DNA of 64,000 nt from Thermovirga sp. (GTDB lineage Bacteria; Synergistota; Synergistia; Synergistales; Thermovirgaceae). Under the pieces are notes generated by a model. That model ran no database searches and was not told the origin of the DNA. It saw only the letters and a program-made list of their open reading frames with translations. The translations under genes were made by a program, and so were the position numbers. Numbering within the stretch: the first letter of the stretch is position 1; each line of letters opens with the position of its first letter. The DNA lies in NCBI RefSeq assembly GCF_017656375.1, contig NZ_JACDOB010000001.1, positions 1-64,000 of the forward strand, given 5' to 3'. Of the stretch, positions 17,243 through 26,503 are shown piece after piece.

Positions 17243-18375
17243 TGAGAAAAGCAGAATTTTGGCAGGGTAATGTTGCAATTGCGCATGGTGCTATTGCGGC
17301 TGGTTGTAGGTTTTTTGGTGGGTATCCTATAACTCCTTCATCAGAAATCGCTGAAGTTATGGCAGAGGAATTACCAAGAGTTAATGGTAAATTTATACAG
17401 ATGGAGGACGAGATAGGAGGAATCGCAGCAGCGATAGGAGCTTCTATAGCTGGAGTCAAAGCTATGACGGCTACTTCCGGTCCTGGTTTTTCTCTTAAGC
17501 AGGAAAATTTGGGATTAGCCTACATGGCTGAAATTCCTCTCGTCGTTGTGGATGTTATGAGAGGAGGTCCATCTACTGGGTTGCCTACCTCTATTTCTCA
17601 GCAGGATGTTATGCAGGCTAGATGGGGAACCCACGGAGATCATGCTACCATTGCTTATTCTCCTGCATCCGTTCAGGAGTGCTATGAGATAACAGTAAAA
17701 GCCTTTAACATGGCTGAGAGGTTTAGGCAGCCTGTTTTGATAATGAGTGACGAAGTTTTGGGGCATATGAGAGAAAAGGTTTATGTTCCAGCAAAGGAAG
17801 AAATAAAATTGGTAAACAGGAAGAAGCCGACTGCAGACCCTGAAGAATTTATGGCTTATAAGGCTGATCCGGAAGATAATATCCCCCCAATGGCTGGATT
17901 TGGCGATGGATACCGTTGGCATGTTACTGGTTTGACGCACAACGAGTGGGGTTTCCCGACCAATGATAAAGACGAAATAGCCAAAAAATCCAAGAGGTTG
18001 ATGGATAAGGTTGATGCATATAGGGATGAGATAGTGGAGTATGATACAGAGTTCACAGAAGATGCGGATATCATAGTTGTGAGTTATGGCAGTGTGGCAA
18101 GAAGCGCCTTAACGGCAGTAAAGCTAGCAAGAGAAGCTGGAATGAAGGTTGGCTATTTTAGGCCTGTAACTCTTTGGCCGTTCCCAGATAAAGAGATAGA
18201 AGCCCTTGCAGAGAAGGCGAGGCGTATCGTTGTTCCTGAGCTTAATTATGGTCAAATGGTTTTAGAAGTAGAAAGAGCCGTTCACGGCAAGGCTGATGTG
18301 CTTCCTCTCAATATGGTCAACGGAGAGCTCTTTAAGCCTAAGGATATTTTGCAATTTGTTAAGGAGGTGGCTTAA
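17242..18375 (+). CDS. korA: 2-oxoacid (probably 2-oxoglutarate):ferredoxin oxidoreductase subunit alpha
   Basis: A 377-aa pyrimidine-binding and transketolase C-terminal domain subunit. It contains the FFGGYPITPSSEIAEVMAEE segment and MEDEIGGIAAAIGASIAG, which positions the cofactor pyrimidine, followed by ATSGPGFSLKQENLGLAYMAE, all typical of KorA/VorB proteins. The enzyme oxidatively decarboxylates a 2-oxoacid with CoA to acyl-CoA, CO2 and reduced ferredoxin. The sequence looks KorA-like, but 2-oxoglutarate and branched-chain specificities are hard to separate by eye. The next gene starts 2 nt after its stop. Confidence 0.88.
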   Translation: MRKAEFWQGNVAIAHGAIAAGCRFFGGYPITPSSEIAEVMAEELPRVNGKFIQMEDEIGGIAAAIGASIAGVKAMTATSGPGFSLKQENLGLAYMAEIPLVVVDVMRGGPSTGLPTSISQQDVMQARWGTHGDHATIAYSPASVQECYEITVKAFNMAERFRQPVLIMSDEVLGHMREKVYVPAKEEIKLVNRKKPTADPEEFMAYKADPEDNIPPMAGFGDGYRWHVTGLTHNEWGFPTNDKDEIAKKSKRLMDKVDAYRDEIVEYDTEFTEDADIIVVSYGSVARSALTAVKLAREAGMKVGYFRPVTLWPFPDKEIEALAEKARRIVVPELNYGQMVLEVERAVHGKADVLPLNMVNGELFKPKDILQFVKEVA

Positions 18376-18377
18376 AT

Positions 18378-19208
18378 ATGCCCCGCCCCGAGATAGAAAA
18401 TTGGTTGCGTAAGAGGTTTTTCCCGCATATATGGTGTCCTGGGTGTGGACATGGGGTAATACTGCATGCCTTGCTCAGAGCTCTAGTGAGCTGTGGCAAA
18501 AAGAAAGAGGAGACTGTGATAGCTTCAGGTATAGGTTGTTCTAGCAGGATGCCTGGATACATAGATGCTTGTACTGTGCACACTACTCACGGGAGATCTT
18601 TGGCTTTTGCGACAGGTATAAAGCTGGCGAATCCCGACCTTACGGTAATTGATGTAATGGGTGATGGCGATTGTTCTGCAATAGGTGGCAACCATTTTAT
18701 TCATGCTTGCAGGCGTAACATAGATATAACGGCCATAGTAATGAATAACAATATATATGGTATGACTGGAGGGCAAGCTTCTCCAACTACACCTCCTGGC
18801 TCTAAAGCGACTACTGCTCCTTATGGAGCAATAGATCCCCCATTCGATATTTGTCAGCTTGCAATTGGAGCAGGGGCTACTTATGTGGCTCGTGCAACCA
18901 TAGCAAACCCAGTGATGTGCGAGAGATATATAAAAGCAGCTATTGAGCATAAAGGTTTCTCTGTGGTAGAAATAGTATCAAGTTGCCATACCCAGTATGG
19001 TAGGAGAAACAAGAGGAGAACTCCAGTAGATAATCTTAACTATCTCAAGGCTGCCTCTGTTCCTGTCGCAAAGGCGAAGGAAATGTCGGAAGAAGAATTG
19101 GCTGGCAAGATTACTATTGGTGAGTTTGTCAAGATAGAGGGTAAACCGGACTATACTGAGTTGTACGAAAAGGTTATAGAAGCTGCAGGGGGGAAGCATC
19201 ATGAGTAG
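18378..19208 (+). CDS. korB: 2-oxoacid (probably 2-oxoglutarate):ferredoxin oxidoreductase subunit beta
   Basis: A 276-aa thiamine-diphosphate-binding subunit. The CPGCGHG motif near residue 21 and the TPP diphosphate/Mg2+ motif GDGDCSAIGGNHFIHA, ending in NNNIYGMTGGQ, are clearly visible. It pairs with KorA to form the active site. The length agrees with KorB (about 280 aa). It lacks the extra C-terminal extension and cysteines of pyruvate-type beta subunits, as far as can be seen. It overlaps korC by 8 nt. Confidence 0.9.
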   Translation: MPRPEIENWLRKRFFPHIWCPGCGHGVILHALLRALVSCGKKKEETVIASGIGCSSRMPGYIDACTVHTTHGRSLAFATGIKLANPDLTVIDVMGDGDCSAIGGNHFIHACRRNIDITAIVMNNNIYGMTGGQASPTTPPGSKATTAPYGAIDPPFDICQLAIGAGATYVARATIANPVMCERYIKAAIEHKGFSVVEIVSSCHTQYGRRNKRRTPVDNLNYLKAASVPVAKAKEMSEEELAGKITIGEFVKIEGKPDYTELYEKVIEAAGGKHHE

Positions 19209-19746
19209 CCGCTACGAGATTCGTTTTGCAGGTTCTGGAGGACAAGGAGTTATCTTGGCTGCCGTTGTAACTGGTGAAGCGGCTGCGCTTTACGAGGAGT
19301 TGAATTCTGTTCAAAGCCAAGCTTATGGGCCAGAGGCAAGGGGGGGCAAATCCAAATCGGAAGTTGTAATATCGAAAGATGAGATTGATTATCCTAAAGC
19401 TATGGAGCCAGACCTTCAAATTATCTTAAACCAAGCCTCTTGTGATGAGTTTGCTGTTGATACAAAGAAGGGCGGAGTAGTGATTCTCGACGATACATAT
19501 GTTAAGGAAGCTCCCGAGATAGATGCTGAAGTTTACATGGTCCCTATAGTAAAGACAGCTAGAGAAAAGATAGGTCGCGAGCTTGTAACCAATATGGTGG
19601 CTTTGGGTGCTATGGCTAAAATTCTGGAGAGAAAAGGAATAATAAAACCGGAAAACATCAAAAAAGCTATTTTAGCAAGAGTTCCTAAAGGGACTGAGGA
19701 GTTAAATGCTAAAGCATTTGATGAAGGGTATGCTTTGATTAACTAA
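19201..19746 (+). CDS. korC: 2-oxoacid:ferredoxin oxidoreductase subunit gamma
   Basis: A 181-aa gamma-domain subunit (POR/KorC family). The N-terminal IRFAGSGGQGVILAAVV and the SQAYGPEARGGKSKSEVVIS segment are diagnostic. It completes the four-subunit complex begun at korD. A hairpin terminator follows within 30 nt, so the operon ends here. Confidence 0.92.
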   Translation: MSSRYEIRFAGSGGQGVILAAVVTGEAAALYEELNSVQSQAYGPEARGGKSKSEVVISKDEIDYPKAMEPDLQIILNQASCDEFAVDTKKGGVVILDDTYVKEAPEIDAEVYMVPIVKTAREKIGRELVTNMVALGAMAKILERKGIIKPENIKKAILARVPKGTEELNAKAFDEGYALIN

Positions 19747-19771
19747 AAAGAGCTTAAACAATTACAATATG

Positions 19772-19825
19772 AGGAGGATGCCAGTGGCCTTTGACTTTTT
19801 GTGCTGGTATCCTCCTTTTGCTTTT
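19772..19825 (+). terminator. Terminator after korC
   Basis: AGGAGGATGCCAG (19772-19784) pairs with CTGGTATCCTCCT (19804-19816) with one G-U pair. The loop is long (19 nt) and the T tract is interrupted (TTTGCTTTT). Confidence 0.75.
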
Positions 19826-19875
19826 AAGAGGGAAGAGCAATTGAATGTGTAGCTGAAAGGACGGTTGTCGCTTAC

Positions 19876-21249
19876 ATGGATTTAAAAAAGGGTGAGAAGA
19901 TAAGACTTTTGGTGGAGTCTGTCAACAGCCAGGGAGATGGAGTAGCGCGGTTAGGTAAAGAAAGGTTTGTGTTTTTTGTTCCGGGGGCGTTACCAGGAGA
20001 AGAAGTGGAAGGCGATATTAAAATATTAAAAAAACACTACGGAGTTGTGAAATTAACTAACATATTCACTTCTAGCCCTTATAGAACAACTCCTTCGTGT
20101 CCTTGGTACAATGCATGTGGAGGATGTTCCCTGCAGCATGCAGATTATTCAATGCAACTGGAAATAAAAAGACGTATAGTGTCAGATGCACTTATGAAAA
20201 GCGTAGGCATAGAATCTTTGCATAAAGTATTGGAGTGTATTCCTTCACCTCAGAAATGGTGTTATCGAAACAAAGCGTCTTTCCCGGTCAAAAAAAGCAG
20301 AAAAAATTTAAATATAGGATTTTACATGAAGGGGTCGCATCGTATTGTTCCTATAAGCTCCTGCAATATTGTGACGAGGGATCTTGATGGCCTTTATAAG
20401 CTTTTGTTGAAAAATATATCTTTTCTTGGTATTGATGGCTATGATGAAAAGAGAGGCACAGGTGATTTAAGGCATATTGTTTTAAGGCAGACCACTAGGG
20501 GAGATAAAGCCGTTATATTAGTTCTCAGGTGTTTTGGCCGAAGGAACGAAAAAAAACTTAAGGAGTTTATATTATCACTGAGTAGAATTTTAGGTGAAAA
20601 AGTTTCCTTTCATGTAAACTTGAACCCTCATAGGGGTAATAGGATTTTTGGAGAAAAAACTATTACGATTGCAGGAAAAGACAGTCTAGAGGAAGTGATA
20701 TGTAAAGAGGTTGTATCTTTTGGCCCAACTTCTTTTTTTCAAGTTAACAGAGAGATAGCCGAATTGTTATTCAGAGAAGTTAAGGATTTGCTTGAAGCAG
20801 AAGGTGCAGAACAAGTAACTGAACTTTACTGTGGGGTTGGTGCAATCACCGTAACTTATGCAAGAAGCGTAAAATCGGCAACTGTTGTGGAATCTTGGCC
20901 AGAATCCGTTAGATTTTTGCGAAAGAACATAGAAGTGAACAAGATGAGTAACGTTCATGTTTTAGAAGGTGAAGTGGAAAACTTTCCAGGTAATATATTA
21001 TTTGGAGAAAATAAAGTGGTCATTTTAGACCCACCAAGAAGTGGATGCTCTAGAAGTGTGCTAGAAGGTATCAATAGAGGAAGACCTAAAGCTGTGATAT
21101 ATGTATCTTGTAATCCAGCTACATTGGCAAGGGATATAGCTACGCTTGTTGATGGTGGATACGAACTTGCTTTTGTTAAGCCCTTTGATATGTTTCCCAT
21201 GACAGCTCACGTTGAGAGCCTTGCATTGTTGACCAGGAAAGATACATGA
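19876..21249 (+). CDS. rlmCD: 23S rRNA (uracil-5-)-methyltransferase, RumA/RlmCD family
   Basis: A SAM-dependent m5U methyltransferase. An N-terminal TRAM RNA-binding domain (about residues 1-60, with GDGVARLG) is followed by iron-sulfur cysteines in CPWYNACGGC, then a Rossmann methyltransferase domain. The motif DPPRSGCSR and the catalytic-cysteine motif VSCNPATLARD are present. At 457 aa it matches RumA-type enzymes. Whether it acts on U747, U1939 or both, or on tRNA U54, cannot be settled by sequence inspection. It lies alone between the kor terminator and the tRNA-Gly promoter. Confidence 0.88.
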   Translation: MDLKKGEKIRLLVESVNSQGDGVARLGKERFVFFVPGALPGEEVEGDIKILKKHYGVVKLTNIFTSSPYRTTPSCPWYNACGGCSLQHADYSMQLEIKRRIVSDALMKSVGIESLHKVLECIPSPQKWCYRNKASFPVKKSRKNLNIGFYMKGSHRIVPISSCNIVTRDLDGLYKLLLKNISFLGIDGYDEKRGTGDLRHIVLRQTTRGDKAVILVLRCFGRRNEKKLKEFILSLSRILGEKVSFHVNLNPHRGNRIFGEKTITIAGKDSLEEVICKEVVSFGPTSFFQVNREIAELLFREVKDLLEAEGAEQVTELYCGVGAITVTYARSVKSATVVESWPESVRFLRKNIEVNKMSNVHVLEGEVENFPGNILFGENKVVILDPPRSGCSRSVLEGINRGRPKAVIYVSCNPATLARDIATLVDGGYELAFVKPFDMFPMTAHVESLALLTRKDT

Positions 21250-21289
21250 ATGTTGGAGCAACAATAATTTGGTTTGCGTATCTTGGAGG

Positions 21290-21318
21290 TTGAAAAAAAC
21301 AACCAAGCTATATATAAT
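21290..21318 (+). promoter_or_regulatory. Promoter of tRNA-Gly
   Basis: TTGAAA (21290-21295), a 17-nt spacer and TATAAT (21313-21318). The expected start is near 21325, about 8 nt before the tRNA. Confidence 0.85.
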
Positions 21319-21332
21319 AACTCGGGCAGAGG

Positions 21333-21408
21333 GCGGACATAGCTCAGTTGGTAGAGCATCGGCTTCCCAAGCCGAGGGTCGCGGGTTCGAATCCCGTTGT
21401 CCGCTCCA
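21333..21408 (+). tRNA. tRNA-Gly(CCC)
   Basis: The acceptor GCGGACA (21333-21339) pairs with TGTCCGC, followed by discriminator T and encoded CCA (21406-21408). The anticodon CCC is at 21366-21368 in loop TTCCCAA, with stem TCGGC/GCCGA. It is a 76-nt cloverleaf with its own promoter and terminator. Confidence 0.95.
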
Positions 21409-21435
21409 TTAATGTCATTAATGTCTAGATAGAAT

Positions 21436-21464
21436 AAAATGGAGGGGATATCCCTCCATTTTTT
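21436..21464 (+). terminator. Intrinsic terminator after tRNA-Gly
   Basis: AAAATGGAGGG (21436-21446), loop GATAT, CCCTCCATTTT (21452-21462), then more T. This is a strong Rho-independent structure. Confidence 0.92.
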
Positions 21465-21533
21465 GTATAAACAACACTAACGCTTTAAAGAGTATGGTGA
21501 AAAATAAACGTTTTTTCTGAAATTGCATTAAAA

Positions 21534-21562
21534 TTGACAATAATTTCTTGCGAGTCTAAAAT
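21534..21562 (+). promoter_or_regulatory. Promoter of the V-ATPase operon
   Basis: A perfect TTGACA (21534-21539), a 17-nt spacer and TAAAAT (21557-21562). The predicted start is near 21569, about 50 nt before the first gene. A second TATAAT at 21590-21595 has no good -35. Confidence 0.8.
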
Positions 21563-21617
21563 TAATAGGACTTTGTGTTTTGCATAACGTATAATCTTTT
21601 GAAGGGGGGTGCTAGCG

Positions 21618-21944
21618 GTGGCTAAAAATTTAACGGAGGAGATAAGGGCGTCGGAGGAGCAAGCGCAAAAGATACTTTTAGAGGCAAAGACCAAAGCCTC
21701 TCAAATAATTTCTGAAGCTCGCACAGAGTCAGAGCAAGCTGTAAAATCATTCAGGCAGCAAATGCATAGGTCCTTCAGGGATGAGTTGGTAAGTATAGAA
21801 AAAGAGGCTGAAAAAGAAGTTGAAGAAGCATTGCGTGAAGGACAAAATAAGGCAGAGAGCTTAATAGAGAAATATAAAAGTAAAGTTGACGAGGTAGCTG
21901 CCTGGATAGCGGGAGAGGTGATGACCCGGTATGGCAGTAACTAA
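21618..21944 (+). CDS. V-type ATP synthase peripheral-stalk subunit G/H
   Basis: A 108-aa, highly charged, heptad-rich protein that is almost entirely predicted coiled coil (Ala/Glu/Lys-rich from about residue 8 to 85). It is typical of the small G/H stalk subunit that pairs with subunit E. The start GTG 21618 is preferred over GTG 21609 because GGGGGGTG (about 21604-21611) needs spacing. Its end overlaps subunit I by 14 nt. It is assigned mostly from composition and its position at the head of the V-ATPase operon, since sequence identity in this family is low. Confidence 0.8.
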   Translation: MAKNLTEEIRASEEQAQKILLEAKTKASQIISEARTESEQAVKSFRQQMHRSFRDELVSIEKEAEKEVEEALREGQNKAESLIEKYKSKVDEVAAWIAGEVMTRYGSN

Positions 21945-23940
21945 ATTTAAAAAGGCTTCTTTAGTGTTATTAGGAGAGGTGGAAGAAGAGGTTATTTCTA
22001 TTTTGCAGTCTATGGCGTGTTGTGAGATCTTGCCGGAGACAGCAGAAGCTAAAACTCACAGCTGGGCTGAAGTTATAAAGTCCACTGATGAGGCTTTGTC
22101 TGACGTGAGGTTCTTGTTGCGTTTTTTGGAGCCTTACTTTATGGAAGAATCGGGGAAATTGGAGCGTCTTCTAGGTGAGAAACCTACATTTACTATGGAG
22201 GAGCTGGAGGGTACAGCTAAAAATACAGATTTGGCTAGTTTATCAGCTAAAGTGCGAAAAGTTGAAAGGCGTTTGCTGGAGATAAGAACGACATTTTCAA
22301 AGATTGAGTCTAATGAGGGGATCTTGAGGAAGCTTGAGGGCTTTCCGTATTCGTTGTCTATCATTTCAAGCGGCACTTCACGGATATCTAGCGTGGTTGG
22401 CACTTTACCTGTTGTATATCTTGAAAAATTCAAAGATGCTGTACAAGAATTATTGGCCACTGATGGAGAGGTTTTTGTTGCATCTTTTGGGCCCAAAGAA
22501 ACGGACGCTACAGTGGTATTGATGTACGATAAGGAAAGGGCAAATCAGGTTGGAGAGATATGCGAAAAGGTTCCATTTACTAAATTGGACTTCCCAGGAG
22601 AATTAAAAGACACCCCTGAGGAAGAGTTATCCAAATTAGAACAGGCAAAAGATAAGCTTGCCAAAGAAGAAGAAAGTCTTAGAAAAGAAGCTTCGATGCT
22701 TGCCTCTGAATGGGTTCCAACGCTCAGGAAGTTGTTGGACTATTACTCTGTCGTTAGAACTCGTTATGAAACGTTGATTGGTACTGCTAGGACTCAAAAG
22801 ACAAGTTTTATCCGTTTTTGGGTTCCAGAGGCCTCAGTAGGGCGTTTGAAAAAGGAGCTAGCTAAGTTTGAAGAATGCATAGAACTTAAACTAGAGGATC
22901 CTGATGAGAGCGACCAGCCGCCAACCTTACTGGAAAATCCTAGATGGGCTTTGCCTTTTGAGCCTTTGACCAGGCTGTATGGTGCTCCAAAATACGGGGA
23001 AATAGATCCTACGGTTCCTATGGCACCATTTATGTTTTTGTTTTTCGGGATGTGCTTAGGTGATGGTGGATATGGGATTCTGGTAGCCTCAGCGATAATA
23101 TATTTGCTCTCAAAGTACAAAATTGTGGGAGATACAAGGAATTTCCTCAATCTTTTACTTCTAGGAGCTTTTTCGACCATAGCAGTGGGAGCTTTAACGG
23201 GTAGCTGGATGGGAGATATGGTTGATGCGTTCCCATTCCTTGCTTTGCTTCAACCAATCAAGGAAAAACTTGCTGTTTTGAATCCTATGTCTGATCCTAT
23301 AACCTTTTTAGGAATATCCCTTGCTCTTGGTGTAATTCAAATCCTTTTTGGGCTTTTCATAGCGTTTTGGGACAGTCTTAGAAAAAAGGATTACATGGCT
23401 GCGTTTGGTGATAATGGTGGTTGGATTTCTCTTATAGTTGGTCTACTTTTGCTTGGAGGAGTTAAGAGTGGTTTCCTTTCTGGTTTTTCTGCTGGATTAC
23501 TTGGGAAAATGCTTTCAATTTTGGGTGCAGTCGTGTTGATTGCTACACAAGGTAGGGAAAAATCTGGACTTTTCAGAAAATTGCTTTCTGGAGTGTTGAG
23601 CTTATATAACATAACTTCGTACTTAGGGGATATATTGAGCTACAGTAGGCTTTTGGCTTTAGGATTAGCTACATCGGCAATAGCAATGATAGTCAATACG
23701 TTAACTACGCTAGTAATATCTATACCGTTCATTGGCTGGGTATTGAGCATCATAATATTTGTGGGAGGACATCTTTTTAGTGTGGTAGTAAATACTCTGG
23801 GAGCATTTATACATTCTTTGCGTTTACAATATGTTGAGTTTTTTAGCAAGTTTTATAGTGGAGGAGGAAAAATCTTCCAACCTTTGGAGTATAAGACTCG
23901 TTACGTCAAAATTGTTGGGAATAATCTGTTAGATCAATGA
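21931..23940 (+). CDS. atpI: V-type ATP synthase subunit I (a-type membrane subunit)
   Basis: A 669-aa membrane subunit that forms the ion half-channels beside the c ring. The N-terminal ~340 residues are cytoplasmic and coiled coil-rich and contact the peripheral stalks. The C-terminal half has about seven to eight hydrophobic helices, including MFLFFGMCLGDGGYGILVAS and GDILSYSRLLALGLAT; the arginine in SYSRLLALGLA corresponds to the essential channel Arg of the family. The length is normal. A 76-nt AT-rich gap separates it from the proteolipid gene. Confidence 0.93.
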   Translation: MAVTKFKKASLVLLGEVEEEVISILQSMACCEILPETAEAKTHSWAEVIKSTDEALSDVRFLLRFLEPYFMEESGKLERLLGEKPTFTMEELEGTAKNTDLASLSAKVRKVERRLLEIRTTFSKIESNEGILRKLEGFPYSLSIISSGTSRISSVVGTLPVVYLEKFKDAVQELLATDGEVFVASFGPKETDATVVLMYDKERANQVGEICEKVPFTKLDFPGELKDTPEEELSKLEQAKDKLAKEEESLRKEASMLASEWVPTLRKLLDYYSVVRTRYETLIGTARTQKTSFIRFWVPEASVGRLKKELAKFEECIELKLEDPDESDQPPTLLENPRWALPFEPLTRLYGAPKYGEIDPTVPMAPFMFLFFGMCLGDGGYGILVASAIIYLLSKYKIVGDTRNFLNLLLLGAFSTIAVGALTGSWMGDMVDAFPFLALLQPIKEKLAVLNPMSDPITFLGISLALGVIQILFGLFIAFWDSLRKKDYMAAFGDNGGWISLIVGLLLLGGVKSGFLSGFSAGLLGKMLSILGAVVLIATQGREKSGLFRKLLSGVLSLYNITSYLGDILSYSRLLALGLATSAIAMIVNTLTTLVISIPFIGWVLSIIIFVGGHLFSVVVNTLGAFIHSLRLQYVEFFSKFYSGGGKIFQPLEYKTRYVKIVGNNLLDQ

Positions 23941-24010
23941 GTAAAATTTAAAAGAGCAAAATAAAATAATTCATTTGAGACAACTTTAAAAGTTTTCGAG
24001 AGGGGTGTAA

Positions 24011-24493
<483 letters not shown>

Positions 24494-24516
24494 TATTGCT
24501 GTGAGAGGTGAACGTT

Positions 24517-25098
24517 ATGTCTTTGCAAGATATAAAGAAGAAAATTGAATCAGAAGCAGAACAAGAAGCAAAAGAGATAATTGAGAAGGCTAGAGAACAG
24601 GCGGAGAAAATAAAACTTTCTGCAGAGGAAGAGATAAGGAAAATAAAAGAACAATATGATAAAAAACTTGAAGCTGAAAGGCCTGAGATTTTCAGGCGTA
24701 AGAGGATAGTTGCTAACTTAGAAACCAAAAAGATGGAATTGGGGTCTAAAAGATATTTGGTTGATCTTGCCTTTTCAAAATCAGTTGAGCATTTGGCTAG
24801 TATGGACAAAAATAAATACCAACAGTTTGTAAGTGCTCTACTTGAAAAAGCAGCAGGCGATGGGGAAGGTCTATTGTTAGTCGGTGAAAATGAACAGGTT
24901 ATAACAGAGGAATGGATAGAAGGTTTCAATAAAAAACACAAAACTCATATCGTGTTAGATAAGAAACGTATGAAAACAGCCGGAGGTTTTATCCTAAGTA
25001 AAGGCAGGGTGGATGTAAATTGTACCTTTGAGGCATTGGTTAAAAGCCTTAAAGAGGATATTGAAATTGATGTGTTTAACAAGCTTTTCTCGTCCTGA
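24517..25098 (+). CDS. atpE: V-type ATP synthase subunit E
   Basis: A 193-aa peripheral-stalk subunit: a long charged N-terminal coiled coil (about residues 1-75) and a globular C-terminal domain that binds the catalytic head. ATG 24517 is chosen because GAGAGGTG lies about 7 nt upstream; GTG 24508 would overlap that SD. The C-terminal pattern (GGFILSKGRVDVNCTFEALV) is characteristic of the NtpE/AtpE family, with the conserved glycine pair before a strand. Confidence 0.9.
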   Translation: MSLQDIKKKIESEAEQEAKEIIEKAREQAEKIKLSAEEEIRKIKEQYDKKLEAERPEIFRRKRIVANLETKKMELGSKRYLVDLAFSKSVEHLASMDKNKYQQFVSALLEKAAGDGEGLLLVGENEQVITEEWIEGFNKKHKTHIVLDKKRMKTAGGFILSKGRVDVNCTFEALVKSLKEDIEIDVFNKLFSS

Positions 25099-25119
25099 GG
25101 AAGTGAGGTTTTTGGAATC

Positions 25120-26133
25120 ATGATTCCTAAAAATGGGTACACCTATGCGGTTTCCAGGCTTAAGGCTATGGCAAATAGGCTGTTAGATAACAATAGCATT
25201 ATTAGACTGTGGGAAAGTGAAACCTTTTCTTCAGCGATGAAGTTGCTCTCTGAGACACATTATGCGCAGTGGCTTTCTGAGATGAAAAACGAGAATGACT
25301 TTGAATCGCTGATATCGTCTGAACTCAACTATGTGGTGTCAGAAACACGTTCGATATCTCCTGATAAGAGGATACCAATATTGTTTCAGTTGCCTTTTGA
25401 CTTCCATAACATAAAGGTGCTTGTTAAAGACAAAATAACTCGCACTGGTAATCAGGGAAGAAGAATAGACCTATTAACTTCCTTAGGAAATGTTTCAGTT
25501 GAAGATCTAATTTTAGCTGTCGAGAGTGAAGATTACAGACTTTTACCTTTTGGTTTGCATGCTGTGTTGCCTGAAAGTCTCTCCATCTGGGAACAGAGCC
25601 ATGATGTGCTCATGGTGGAAAAGAGGCTTGATGCGGCCTTGTTTGAATTGATGAAAAGTATTGCGGAAAGCATAGAAATAGAAGGCGTTAAAAAATGGGT
25701 CCGAGCAAAGATTGACGCAGAAAACATTCGAAATGTGTTGAGGCTTGTTAGATTTGGTTTGGAAATAGGGAAGATATCTTCATTCCTTCATGAAGGTGGA
25801 TTTATCTCGAAGGAAAAGCTGTTGCTTTTAGTGAACGAACCCTTAGAGGGATGGGGACGCCTTGTAGGATTTGCCGACGCTGCTATGGCTCTGTCTGAAA
25901 TTACTGATTTTTCTGATACAGAAAAGTCTTTGACGGAGCTTGAAAAATCCTTGGATGATTATGTGACTGGTGTTTTAGGTCCATATCGTTACGATGCTTT
26001 TGCTCCTGAAAACATTTTAGCCTTTCTGTGGGCTAAAGATATAGAGGCGAAAAATTTACGTATAATCTTGGTGGGTAAGGCTAACGATGTAGACAAGGAT
26101 GTTATAAGGGGGTTGCTTAGAAATGTCCTCTAA
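25120..26133 (+). CDS. atpC: V-type ATP synthase subunit C
   Basis: A 337-aa, mostly helical central-stalk subunit (homologous to eukaryotic subunit d and NtpC) that links the rotor c ring to subunits D and F. The segments YTYAVSRLKAMANRLLD at the N-terminus and AKNLRIILVGKAND near the C-terminus are the recognisable family blocks. ATG 25120 sits 19 nt after the subunit E stop. It overlaps subunit F by 11 nt. Confidence 0.9.
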   Translation: MIPKNGYTYAVSRLKAMANRLLDNNSIIRLWESETFSSAMKLLSETHYAQWLSEMKNENDFESLISSELNYVVSETRSISPDKRIPILFQLPFDFHNIKVLVKDKITRTGNQGRRIDLLTSLGNVSVEDLILAVESEDYRLLPFGLHAVLPESLSIWEQSHDVLMVEKRLDAALFELMKSIAESIEIEGVKKWVRAKIDAENIRNVLRLVRFGLEIGKISSFLHEGGFISKEKLLLLVNEPLEGWGRLVGFADAAMALSEITDFSDTEKSLTELEKSLDDYVTGVLGPYRYDAFAPENILAFLWAKDIEAKNLRIILVGKANDVDKDVIRGLLRNVL

Positions 26134-26464
26134 TAGCCTCAAGTTAAAAATGGCAGCGGTTGGCGATTACGAGAGCATACTGCCTTTTCAGGCGGTAGGG
26201 GCGGAACCTTTCTTTCTGGATGAAGGGGAAAAAGACAAACTTCAAGAGTTACTTTTTCGTTTTGCTAGGGAGGGTTATGCTGTAGTTTTTCTTCTGGATA
26301 CTATATTTAAAGAGAGAAAAGATTTAGTTACGGAAATAAACGAAAATTACGACGTTAGTATAATACCTATTCCGGGAGTCAAAGGCTCCATAGGAGCAGG
26401 TGTAGAAGCAATAAGAAAAAGTGTGGAAAAAGCAGTCGGAATGGATATATTTGCTGTAAGATGA
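26123..26464 (+). CDS. atpF: V-type ATP synthase subunit F
   Basis: A 113-aa central-stalk rotor component (NtpG-like). The N-terminal LKMAAVGDYESILPFQAVGAE and the C-terminal PIPGVKGSIGAGVEAIRKSVEKAVG match the family. It binds subunit D and the catalytic domain. Its coding start overlaps subunit C. Confidence 0.9.
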   Translation: MSSNSLKLKMAAVGDYESILPFQAVGAEPFFLDEGEKDKLQELLFRFAREGYAVVFLLDTIFKERKDLVTEINENYDVSIIPIPGVKGSIGAGVEAIRKSVEKAVGMDIFAVR

Positions 26465-26503
26465 TGAGTCAAATTAAATTAAAGGATTTGATAGGTGGTG
26501 GCC

